A DNA stretch of 7,657 nucleotides, from assembly GCA_044349205.1 (NCBI GenBank), contig JBIKRJ010000114.1, positions 1 through 7,657 of the forward strand, in the 5' to 3' direction. How positions within the stretch are numbered: the first letter of the stretch is position 1; the number at the start of each line of letters is the position of its first letter. A model generated the notes under the pieces. It did not search any database. It had not been told where the DNA came from and saw only the letters and a list, made by a program, of their open reading frames with translations. Shown here piece after piece: positions 1 through 6,939 of this stretch. Source of the DNA: UBA9547 sp044349205. GTDB lineage: Bacteria; Bacteroidota; Bacteroidia; Cytophagales; UBA9547. Position numbers and translations under genes: made by a program.

Positions 1-1383
1 AATTTTTATGCGCGGCACTTGAATACTATCAAAAACACCATTGAATCTTTGTCTTTTTCGCCACAAAATATATTCATTTCTATTCATGAATTGGCTTCCG
101 ACGAAGTGTATGGGCAACAGGGTTTTCAAAATGAAAATTCTTTTTTGTTTCAACTCCTGAAAATACAGCACGAGCTTTCACAGTATGTCCAGTTAAAAAA
201 TCAAGTTGGACTGCTGAGTATTGCCTCTTCATACTTCAATGCGCCATTTTTCTATGCCACGCAAAGCGACATCTCGTTGGAGGCAATGCCGCAAGTGGCT
301 TACCAATTATTGCAAATGCTGAATGCTAGGTTGGGGAAAATGAAAAAATGCGTGATAGTTGATTTGGACAACACCCTGTGGGGAGGCATAGTTGGCGACG
401 ATGGTTGGGAAAACTTAGAACTTGGTAATTTGAAGCGTGGAAAGGTGTTTGAAGACATTCAGTTGTGGCTTCGTGAGTTGAAAGATAGGGGTGTTGTGCT
501 TGTGGTTTGCAGCAAAAATGAAGAATCGACTGCAAAAGAGGTTTTTGAAAAACATCCTGATATGGTACTGGACTTGGAAGATTTTGCATTCTTTGTCGCC
601 AATTGGAAAGCAAAATCTGAAAATGTGCATCACATTTTAGCATCGCTCAACATTTCGGAAGAACATGTCCTATTTCTCGACGACAATCCAGCCGAACGTG
701 CGCTTGTAAAAGAAATATTCCCAAGATTAACAGTTCCCGATTTGCCCAAAGACCCATCTGATTGGATTGTTTTTCTGCAAAAACAAAATTTATTCGAGGC
801 AGCAAACCTTAGCGAAGAAGACCGATTCCGTACCAAAAAATACCAACAAAACGCAAGGCGAAATATGTCGGTACAAGATATTGCCAGCATTGAATCGTAT
901 CTTAAAAGCCTTGAAATGAAGGCAAAAATTTTACCCATCGATTCATTTACACTACCGCGAGTCGCTCAATTATTGCAACGCACCAATCAGTTCAATTTGC
1001 GCACTGTGCGACATTCCGAAACTGAAATCACAAAAATGTTGAAAGAGGATTGCATAGGATTTGCCTTCAGCTTGCAAGACAAATTTGGAGAAGAAGGCAT
1101 TGTGAGCACTGTACTTTTGAAAAAAGAGACTGACTATTTTACTGTCGATACTTGGGTGATGAGCTGCAGGGTTTTCGGTCGCGGACTTGAAATGCTGGTT
1201 TTCAATGAAATAGTGCGACTCGCCATCTTGCATAAAAAGAAAATAAAAGCCGAATACATACCATCTTACAAAAACCAGCTTGTGAAAGACAAGTTGAAAG
1301 AAATGGGCCTGATTGAAATTGATGGCGTATTTGAACTATCGCCAACTGAAAAAAACCTACAAACACACTACATCGAACTATGA
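1..1383 (+). CDS. FkbH-like HAD-IIIC protein, 5' partial (probable glyceryl-ACP-forming enzyme)
   Basis: The frame is open from the first base to the TGA at 1381-1383 with no in-frame ATG near the edge, so the true start lies upstream. A TTG at 19 is not needed. The visible part is 460 residues (numbered from base 1). A HAD core is clear: motif I DLDNT at 121-125 within a WGG-IVGDDG context, a motif II serine in VCSKN (S171), the NWKAK stretch near 201-205, and the acidic motif FLDDNP with D227/D228. The C-terminal part carries FkbH signatures: RTNQFNLRT from R327 and DTWVMSCRVFGRGLE from D383, a GNAT-like fold in this family. Characterised FkbH members take a glyceryl unit from 1,3-bisphosphoglycerate, release phosphate and load it onto an ACP. 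Its stop overlaps the ACP start by 4 bases, so that ACP is the likely partner. The family call is secure; the exact acyl unit is inferred. Confidence 0.93.
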   Translation, partial: NFYARHLNTIKNTIESLSFSPQNIFISIHELASDEVYGQQGFQNENSFLFQLLKIQHELSQYVQLKNQVGLLSIASSYFNAPFFYATQSDISLEAMPQVAYQLLQMLNARLGKMKKCVIVDLDNTLWGGIVGDDGWENLELGNLKRGKVFEDIQLWLRELKDRGVVLVVCSKNEESTAKEVFEKHPDMVLDLEDFAFFVANWKAKSENVHHILASLNISEEHVLFLDDNPAERALVKEIFPRLTVPDLPKDPSDWIVFLQKQNLFEAANLSEEDRFRTKKYQQNARRNMSVQDIASIESYLKSLEMKAKILPIDSFTLPRVAQLLQRTNQFNLRTVRHSETEITKMLKEDCIGFAFSLQDKFGEEGIVSTVLLKKETDYFTVDTWVMSCRVFGRGLEMLVFNEIVRLAILHKKKIKAEYIPSYKNQLVKDKLKEMGLIEIDGVFELSPTEKNLQTHYIEL

Positions 1384-1628
1384 CACATGACTACAATATA
1401 TTGCCGGAAGTTGAAGCCATTTTTCGAGAGGTATTTGAAGATTCAACACTCAAGTTAGAAGAAAGTAACACCGCCCAAGATATAGCAGCGTGGGATTCGG
1501 TACAGCATTTGTTGTTGCTGCATGCATTAGAACAACATTTCTTCATAAAATTTACCTTGGAAGAAATGATTTCATTCCAAAACGTAGGGGATATTTGTGC
1601 TAGCATAAAGCAAAAGCTCGATAAGTGA
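1380..1628 (+). CDS. Stand-alone acyl carrier protein
   Basis: This is an 82-residue acidic, helical protein of normal ACP length. The 4'-phosphopantetheine attachment site is the WDSVQHLLLL stretch, with S40 as the predicted modified serine. The DSV form replaces the DSL of fatty-acid AcpP, as is common in ACPs of specialised pathways. The recognition helix that follows ends near LEEMISF, the usual partner-binding region. The ATG at 1380 overlaps the upstream TGA as ATGA, and the stop overlaps the next gene as GTGA, so translation of all three genes looks coupled. It most probably carries the acyl group installed by the FkbH-like enzyme and hands it to the downstream GNAT-like protein. It is unlikely to be the housekeeping AcpP, because no fatty-acid genes are nearby and the sequence differs from it. 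Activation needs a phosphopantetheinyl transferase encoded elsewhere. Confidence 0.92.
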   Translation: MTHDYNILPEVEAIFREVFEDSTLKLEESNTAQDIAAWDSVQHLLLLHALEQHFFIKFTLEEMISFQNVGDICASIKQKLDK

Positions 1629-2698
1629 AGCTTAGACACATTCAGAAAAAAGATTTAGCGCACTATTTGCATTCGGCAGAATACAAAAACACCCCTGTCG
1701 TTCCTATCACCGAACAAAGAGTACGGTCGCAAAGCCTAAATCCCAGGGCCGAACCCGAAGATGTTGTTTTGATTGTAGCAGAAGGCGAAAAAGGAAAAGT
1801 GTTGGCTTTCATTGGCCTTTTGCCCGATTACTTATTTCTTCCCGAAAAAAAGAAAATATGGTGGATAAGTTGTTGGTGGTCAAATCCTTTGGAAGGAAAA
1901 ACATTGGGTGCGCCATTGCTGCTTGCGGCTTATCAGGTAAGCCAGGGTTGTCTTTTGGCCGATGCTAGTCCCGATGTTTTGCACTTCTATTTTAAATCTA
2001 AACTTTTCTATACACCAGAGGCCAAGCCAGGAATAAAACTGTTTTTTAAACCCTTGCTTAAAAATGTCTTGCTCAGAAAAATACCCTCTTTGAAATTTAT
2101 TAGCCCACTAATGGCCTTGTCGGACTGGTTGATTTCGATTTTTTATTTCCCATTTTACTGGGCAAACAGTCTGTTTTTTTCATTGCCCTCAAATCTGAAA
2201 GTGCAAGAAATAGAAGTGGCCAACTGGCCTTTGCCTGAAAAAAACAACCTTTTTCAGCGAGATAAAGATGTTTTGACTTGGATTGTGGCATTTCCTTGGA
2301 TTATAGCTCGTACAAAAAATCAAGGAGAAAGACCTTATCCTTTTAGTTCTAGTGCCAAACGATTTCGTAATCACATTTACACTGTAAAAGAAAATAAAGT
2401 AGAAATAGCTCATTTGTTTTTGACCGAACGAGATGGTGTTTTCAAATTGCCATATTTGCACCTAGTTCACGGCAAGGAAATGGTTGTATGCAAAGTTTTG
2501 GTACACCTTTTATGCCAAAAAGGGGCTTCAGAATTTACCACTTTCCATGAAGGACTGACTGAAACATTCAAAAAAATGAAACTTCCTTTCATGTATCGAC
2601 ACGCAACATCTTATCAATATGTGTGGGGCAAAGAATTGGGTGAAAATTTGAATGTCAATCAATTTCAAGATGGAGACGGTGATGCCATTTTCACTTAA
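1625..2698 (+). CDS. GNAT-like putative acyltransferase, possibly tandem-domain
   Basis: This 357-residue protein starts at a GTG overlapping the ACP stop. The next in-frame ATG is at M163, and the residues after the GTG (KLRHIQKKDLAHYL) already look like the first strand and helix of a GNAT fold. Residues about 47-66 look like paired GNAT strands (VVLIVAEGEKGKVLAFIGLL). Residues 79-100 (WWISCWWSNPLEGKTLGAP, then a leucine-rich helix) resemble the acyl-CoA loop region, with G91-x-x-x-G95 in place of a canonical Q/RxxGxG/A loop. A hydrophobic aromatic stretch at 169-187 could be a membrane-contacting helix. The second half (about 192-357) is mixed strand/helix, may be a second GNAT-like unit, and ends in an acidic QDGDGD motif. 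Position suggests an acceptor for the acyl-ACP made upstream. The fold is moderately supported. Substrate and activity are inferred, and the protein could be a degenerate or structural GNAT. Confidence 0.7.
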   Translation: MKLRHIQKKDLAHYLHSAEYKNTPVVPITEQRVRSQSLNPRAEPEDVVLIVAEGEKGKVLAFIGLLPDYLFLPEKKKIWWISCWWSNPLEGKTLGAPLLLAAYQVSQGCLLADASPDVLHFYFKSKLFYTPEAKPGIKLFFKPLLKNVLLRKIPSLKFISPLMALSDWLISIFYFPFYWANSLFFSLPSNLKVQEIEVANWPLPEKNNLFQRDKDVLTWIVAFPWIIARTKNQGERPYPFSSSAKRFRNHIYTVKENKVEIAHLFLTERDGVFKLPYLHLVHGKEMVVCKVLVHLLCQKGASEFTTFHEGLTETFKKMKLPFMYRHATSYQYVWGKELGENLNVNQFQDGDGDAIFT

Positions 2699-2701
2699 CA
2701 C

Positions 2702-3454
2702 ATGAGGTACTTTTTAGACATATCGTATGTGGGCACACGCTATGCAGGTTGGCAGGTGCAAAACAAAAACCCCAACGTAACTACGATACAGCAGGTGCTA
2801 AGCAAAGCTCTGTCTACCGTTTTGCGCAAAGAAACCGAATGTTTTGCGAGTGGCCGAACCGATGCGGGCGTACATGCTACCCACCAAATAGTACAGTTCG
2901 ACACCATAGAACCTATTCAATTGCACCGATGGGTTATCAAGCTCAATTCTTTGCTTCCACACGACATAGTGGCCAATAAAGTGCTACCTGTAAGACTAGA
3001 AGCAAGCGCCCGTTTCGATGCCGAATCCAGAACCTATTTGTATAAAATTTCTACTGAAAGAAATCCTTTTCTTGTAGAACGTGCCCTATTCGTGTATAAA
3101 CCCATAGACCTAAATTTGATGAACGAGGCAACCAAAATATTATTCCAACATGAAGATTTTGAAGCCTTTAGCAAAGTACACACGGACGTAAACCATTTTA
3201 TTTGCCACATAAAAAAAGCAGAATGGACGCATGAAGGAGAATTGTTGTGCTTCACCATTCAGGCAAACCGTTTTTTACGAGGTATGGTGCGTACAATAGT
3301 AGGCACTCTGCTCGATATTGGTGCGGGAAAAACTTCTCTCAAAGAATTTGAGGCCATCATTTTGCAGCGTGATCGTAAAAAAGCAGGACATGCCGTTTCA
3401 CCAAGCGGACTGTATTTAACAAATGTGGAATATCCACCTAACATTTATTTGTAA
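2702..3454 (+). CDS. truA: tRNA pseudouridine synthase A
   Basis: TruA converts uridines at positions 38-40 of the tRNA anticodon stem-loop to pseudouridine. The 250-residue length is normal for the family. The N-terminus has the expected strand and YAGWQ motif (Y14-Q18). The catalytic loop is SGRTDAGVHA, with nucleophile D54 and R52 two residues before it. The conserved FDAESRTYLYKI strand carries Y112 and Y114, and the C-terminal core motif NRFLRGMVRTIVG begins near R190. All key residues are present. The ATG at 2702 lies 3 bases after the GNAT-like gene's stop and is directly followed by RYFLDISYVGTRY, the usual TruA start, so the start is firm. The tight spacing implies transcription with the upstream cassette, though a promoter inside that gene cannot be excluded. 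No oddities were seen. Confidence 0.98.
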   Translation: MRYFLDISYVGTRYAGWQVQNKNPNVTTIQQVLSKALSTVLRKETECFASGRTDAGVHATHQIVQFDTIEPIQLHRWVIKLNSLLPHDIVANKVLPVRLEASARFDAESRTYLYKISTERNPFLVERALFVYKPIDLNLMNEATKILFQHEDFEAFSKVHTDVNHFICHIKKAEWTHEGELLCFTIQANRFLRGMVRTIVGTLLDIGAGKTSLKEFEAIILQRDRKKAGHAVSPSGLYLTNVEYPPNIYL

Positions 3455-3475
3455 GCTTGTGTTGAACATAGTAGA

Positions 3476-4114
3476 ATGAAAAATCTTATTTCGACTACAG
3501 TTTTTTTGATGTTTTCATTTTGGGCAGCAGCCCAAAATGACTCAAGTATTTCGTTGCACATTTTAGACCAAAAAATTTGCATGGAAAAATCGAAACTGAA
3601 TCTTAGTTTTTCATACTACTACGAAAACAGGAGTTCCAAAAATTTGGTTGTGATAGACTATTACGAACCATGCTTTTGGGAAAAACAACTTGCACAAAAA
3701 GACGATTCGCTTTATATGGGGCTATATTTGGTAATAGAAGACGAAAATGGAAAGGTTTTAACTCCACAGCCCTACAACGACACGCTTAATTCTGAATCAA
3801 ACAGTTCAATTGATGAGGGTTTGGCATTTTACGAGTCTTATTACCGTGGCTTAATAAACGATTACCGTTTCAATACCGCCATTTTACAACCTAGTGCCAT
3901 GCTTACTGGTTTTTTTTCCATGCGCTTAAACAAAAGAAAATGTTTTCATGCTGGAAGTTTTGCTTTCGACAATACAAAAAAATATACCATACACCTTCAA
4001 TATCTTGCACCGCACAACTTACGCGAATACGCAAACAAATCGATGTTAAAGAAAAACGAGGAAATGTTTTTGGGTGAAATGCTTTCCAACAAAGTGCCCT
4101 TGTGTTGGAAATGA
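3476..4114 (+). CDS. Secreted protein of unknown function
   Basis: I do not recognise a family for this 212-residue protein. Residues 1-20 form a clear Sec signal peptide: K2, a hydrophobic core (ISTTVFLMFSFW) and small residues AAAQ, with cleavage expected after A19 or Q20. No lipobox cysteine follows, so export to the periplasm or beyond is expected rather than lipidation. The mature part is rich in aromatic residues and alternating polar/hydrophobic stretches, which suggests a beta-rich domain. Four cysteines (in ICMEK, EPCFW, RKCFH and near the end in PLCWK) could form two disulfides. The C-terminus ends in CWK with no type IX secretion sorting domain. The gene starts 21 bases after truA and is probably co-transcribed with it. 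It ends 8 bases short of the dxs stop on the other strand. The reading frame is well supported by the signal peptide; the function is unknown. Confidence 0.8.
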   Translation: MKNLISTTVFLMFSFWAAAQNDSSISLHILDQKICMEKSKLNLSFSYYYENRSSKNLVVIDYYEPCFWEKQLAQKDDSLYMGLYLVIEDENGKVLTPQPYNDTLNSESNSSIDEGLAFYESYYRGLINDYRFNTAILQPSAMLTGFFSMRLNKRKCFHAGSFAFDNTKKYTIHLQYLAPHNLREYANKSMLKKNEEMFLGEMLSNKVPLCWK

Positions 4115-4122
4115 CGATAGCT

Positions 4123-6042
4123 TTAAAAAATCGAGACGGACTCGCTTAGTAATTTTCGCGTTTCTTCCGCAATTGCAACGGCATCGTAACCACATTCTTT
4201 GTACAGTTCGTGCTGTTCGCCATGCTCAATTACCTTGTCGGGAATACCTAAGCGCGATACTTTTGCAGTATATCCGTTGTCGGCCATAAATTCAAGAACA
4301 GCCGAACCGAAGCCCCCTTGCAAGCAACCATCCTCTACCGTAATCAATTTGCTAAATTGTTTGAAAACACTGTGAAGCAATGCTTCGTCCAATGGCTTGG
4401 CAAATCGCACGTCGTAATGGGCAACCGAAATCCCTTCCAACTCTAGCACATCACAGGCTTGCACTACATGGTTGCCTGCCGTTCCAAAACTAAGAATGGC
4501 CACATCCGAACCTTCTTTCAATATTCTTCCTTTGCCAATGGGCATTTTCTCAAAAGGTGTTTTCCATTCGGGCATTACGCCGTTTCCGCGTGGATACCGG
4601 ATTGTGAAAGGGCCCGTGTTTTCACTTTGGGCGGTGTACATCATGTTGCGCAATTCTTGCTCGTTCATAGGTGCCGCCAAAATCATATTGGGCAAGCAAC
4701 GCATATAGGCAATGTCATAGGCACCGTGATGAGTAGGGCCATCGGCGCCTGCCACTCCTGCCCTGTCCAAACAAAAAACCACATGAAGATTTTGAATACA
4801 CACATCGTGCACCACTTGGTCGTAGGCGCGCTGCATGAAAGTGGAATAAATATTGCAAAAAGGTACTAATCCTTGCGTGGCCATTCCAGCCGAAAAAGTA
4901 ACCGCATGCTGTTCGGCAATGCCTACATCGAAAGCACGGTCTGGCATCGCTTCCATAAAGATATTCATGGAAGAACCAGAAGGCATCGCAGGAGTTACCC
5001 CCACAATTTTATTGTTGATGTTGGCCAATTCGACTAAAGTATGACCAAATACATCTTGGTACTTGGGCGGTTGTTTTTCGGAATATGTCTTCTGCTGAAT
5101 TTCGCCTGTAATTTTGTCGAACTTGCCTGGGGCATGCCATTTTACTTGGTCTTTTTCGGCGGGTGCGTATCCTTTGCCTTTAGTTGTAATGCAATGCAAA
5201 ATCTTAGGGCCAGGAATATTTTTTAAATCGGCTAACACACTGGTAAGATGCTGAATATCATGTCCATCTACGGGGCCAAAATATCGAATATTGAGCGATT
5301 CAAAAAGATTACTTTCTTTTAAAAGGGTAGCTTTTATCCCGTTTTCAATCTTGGCCACAATCTCGCGGGCATTTGGGCCAAACTTGCTCACCTTGCCTAA
5401 AATATTCCAGACCTCGTCTCTAAACCTGTTGTAGGGCTTGGAGGTTGTGATGTCGGTCAAATAGTCTTTTAGAGCCCCTACATTGGGGTCGATGGCCATG
5501 CAATTGTCGTTCAGGATGATGAGCAAATTGCTATTGGAAACACCCGCGTGATTCATTGCTTCAAAAGCCATGCCACCGGTAAGTGCCCCGTCGCCTATTA
5601 CTGCAATGTGTTGGCGGTTGAGTTCATTTTTAATGTTGGAGGCCACTGCCATGCCCAGTGCCGCCGAAATAGATGTGGAAGAGTGGCCAACGCCAAAAGC
5701 ATCGAATTCGCTTTCGCTTCTTTTAGGAAAACCCGAAAGGCCTTTGTACACTCGATTGGTGAAGAATTTATCGCGTCTTCCGGTCAAGATTTTGTGGCCA
5801 TAGGCTTGGTGCCCAACATCCCACACCAATTGGTCGTCGGGTGTATTGAAAACATAGTGTAGGGCTACAGTAAGTTCTACCACTCCCAAATTGGCCGCAA
5901 AATGCCCCCCATGTACCGATACCGTATCGATGATATATTGCCTAAGTTCGGTACAAATTTGGTGAAGCTCCAATGGCTCGAATTTTCTCAAATCGGCCGG
6001 GGAATTTATTTTGGCGAGCATTTTACCGGGCTTCACAATCAT
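4123..6042 (-). CDS. dxs: 1-deoxy-D-xylulose-5-phosphate synthase
   Basis: DXS is the cytoplasmic thiamine-diphosphate enzyme that condenses pyruvate and glyceraldehyde 3-phosphate, the entry and control step of the MEP isoprenoid pathway. The product is 639 residues, full length for the family. Seen in order: the GGHFAANLGVVELT motif with H47, WDVGHQAYGHK with H78, the ThDP/Mg motif GDGALTGG from G150 with D151, LNDN at 177-180, KWHAPGKFD with H303 (near E. coli H299), FDVGIAEQHAV with catalytic E377 (E. coli E370), and ADGPTHHGAYD with H438 (E. coli H431). All key residues are intact. A second possible start is M8 (ATG at 6021), immediately followed by LAKINSP, which resembles many DXS N-termini. 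The upstream ATG is kept because its leader is A/G-rich (AGAAGTGT), but the choice is open. The gene is monocistronic here, divergent from scpA. Confidence 0.98.
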   Translation of the reverse strand: MIVKPGKMLAKINSPADLRKFEPLELHQICTELRQYIIDTVSVHGGHFAANLGVVELTVALHYVFNTPDDQLVWDVGHQAYGHKILTGRRDKFFTNRVYKGLSGFPKRSESEFDAFGVGHSSTSISAALGMAVASNIKNELNRQHIAVIGDGALTGGMAFEAMNHAGVSNSNLLIILNDNCMAIDPNVGALKDYLTDITTSKPYNRFRDEVWNILGKVSKFGPNAREIVAKIENGIKATLLKESNLFESLNIRYFGPVDGHDIQHLTSVLADLKNIPGPKILHCITTKGKGYAPAEKDQVKWHAPGKFDKITGEIQQKTYSEKQPPKYQDVFGHTLVELANINNKIVGVTPAMPSGSSMNIFMEAMPDRAFDVGIAEQHAVTFSAGMATQGLVPFCNIYSTFMQRAYDQVVHDVCIQNLHVVFCLDRAGVAGADGPTHHGAYDIAYMRCLPNMILAAPMNEQELRNMMYTAQSENTGPFTIRYPRGNGVMPEWKTPFEKMPIGKGRILKEGSDVAILSFGTAGNHVVQACDVLELEGISVAHYDVRFAKPLDEALLHSVFKQFSKLITVEDGCLQGGFGSAVLEFMADNGYTAKVSRLGIPDKVIEHGEQHELYKECGYDAVAIAEETRKLLSESVSIF

Positions 6043-6174
6043 ACACTTCTACTTTCTTTTTAAACTAGATTGTGGGAATATAGTTTAAAGCAATGTTATC
6101 GATTTCTAAGGCAAGTTACATTTTTTTATTGGAATCATTTTCTTTGCTTTACATTCCCTAAGTTTCCAAAAGAA
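6043..6174. promoter_or_regulatory. Divergent intergenic region between dxs and scpA
   Basis: This 132-base, AT-rich gap separates the dxs and scpA starts and must hold the promoters for both genes unless they lie inside coding sequence. I looked for the Bacteroidota promoter pattern (TTTG, about 19-21 bases, then TAnnTTTG). A TTTG at 6143-6146 and a near-match TAAGTTTC at 6159-6166 occur on the plus strand, but their spacing is only 12 bases and they lie too close to the scpA ATG, so no promoter is assigned. A T7 tract lies at 6121-6127. No hairpin, repeat or riboswitch-like structure was recognised. The plus frame is open back to a TTG at 6070, but that stretch does not read like protein. 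Confidence 0.5.
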
Positions 6175-6930
6175 ATGAGTTTTGAAGTAAAACTTCCGCT
6201 ATTTGAAGGCCCCTTCGATTTGTTGCTGTTTTTTATTGAACGTGACGAATTGGACATTTACGACATTCCCATTTCCAAAATCACTGCCGAATTTTTAGAG
6301 TACCTAAAACATCTTGAACATTTGAATATGGAAGTGGCCAGCGAGTTTATTTTAGTAGCAGCCACTCTCATGAATATTAAGTCGAAAATGTTGCTTCCAA
6401 GACCCGAATTGGATGAAAAAGGCAACGAAATAGACCCGCGTGAAGAATTGGTCCAAAAACTTTTGGAATACAAAAAATACAAAAGTGTGGTACAAGAATT
6501 TATGGCTCTCGAAGACCAGCGGCTTCAACAAGAAAAAAGAGGAAACATTCTTTCTGAATTGAAGAACCTATACCAATCTGAAAATGTGGAAGATGAATTG
6601 CAGGATTTGAATTTGTATCGCTTGCTGAAAGTTTTCGAAAAACTAAACCGCCGCTATGAAGTGGAAATGGCAAAACCTGTGCACACAGTGGTGCAATACC
6701 ATTACACGGTAGACGGGCAAAAAGAATTTATCATTGAAAAGTTGAAAAAACGTACCAAACTCGCTTTTTCAGAATTCTTTGAAGAATTCAAAGAAAGAAT
6801 TGCAATTGTGTTCAATTTTCTGGCAATATTGGAGATGCTTCAAATGGAAGTGATCAATATTTCCCTTGGAGAAGGCTACAATAATTTTTGGATTGAATTG
6901 AAAGAAGGGCAGAAGATTGTCCAAAATTAG
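6175..6930 (+). CDS. scpA: Segregation and condensation protein A
   Basis: ScpA is the kleisin that bridges the SMC ATPase heads and, with ScpB, makes the bacterial condensin for chromosome compaction and segregation. The N-terminus SFEVKLPLFEGPFDLLLFFIE, then ELDIYDIPISKIT, is the family hallmark (SMC-neck-binding helical domain). Next comes the ASEFILVAATLMNIKSKMLLP helix near residues 55-80, a charged acidic linker (about 85-170), and a C-terminal winged-helix domain containing FLAILEMLQM that contacts the SMC head. The start is set at ATG 6175 (251 residues, normal length), just after an A-rich leader (CCAAAAGAA). The in-frame TTG at 6070 would add 35 unconserved residues rich in Phe, Trp and Tyr. 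The gene diverges from dxs and lies 9 bases before the dedA-like gene. No scpB is in the window. All visible features are ordinary. Confidence 0.96.
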   Translation: MSFEVKLPLFEGPFDLLLFFIERDELDIYDIPISKITAEFLEYLKHLEHLNMEVASEFILVAATLMNIKSKMLLPRPELDEKGNEIDPREELVQKLLEYKKYKSVVQEFMALEDQRLQQEKRGNILSELKNLYQSENVEDELQDLNLYRLLKVFEKLNRRYEVEMAKPVHTVVQYHYTVDGQKEFIIEKLKKRTKLAFSEFFEEFKERIAIVFNFLAILEMLQMEVINISLGEGYNNFWIELKEGQKIVQN

Positions 6931-6939
6931 ACTGACGAA

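Noticed and set aside
19..21. TTG as the start of the FkbH-like gene.
   Set aside because: The frame continues open to the window edge and family members are longer at the N-terminus, so the gene is truncated by the window instead.
1380..1628. The ACP as the housekeeping fatty-acid carrier AcpP.
   Set aside because: It has a WDSV rather than DSLD site, is coupled to FkbH-like and GNAT-like genes, and has no fab genes around it.
4115..4122. A bidirectional terminator between the convergent genes.
   Set aside because: The gap is only 8 bases and I could not find a GC-rich inverted repeat around it.
4459..4869. A 136-codon open frame on the plus strand inside dxs.
   Set aside because: It lies wholly antisense to highly conserved DXS sequence; its composition (many His, Cys, Arg) is typical of a reverse-strand shadow, and no motif was seen.
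5548..5862. A 104-codon plus-strand open frame, also antisense to dxs.
   Set aside because: It covers the conserved thiamine-diphosphate-binding region of dxs on the other strand; the open frame is a by-product of that gene's codon use.
6143..6166. TTTG plus TAAGTTTC as a Bacteroidota-type promoter for scpA.
   Set aside because: The spacing is 12 bases rather than about 19-21, and transcription would start almost on the ATG.
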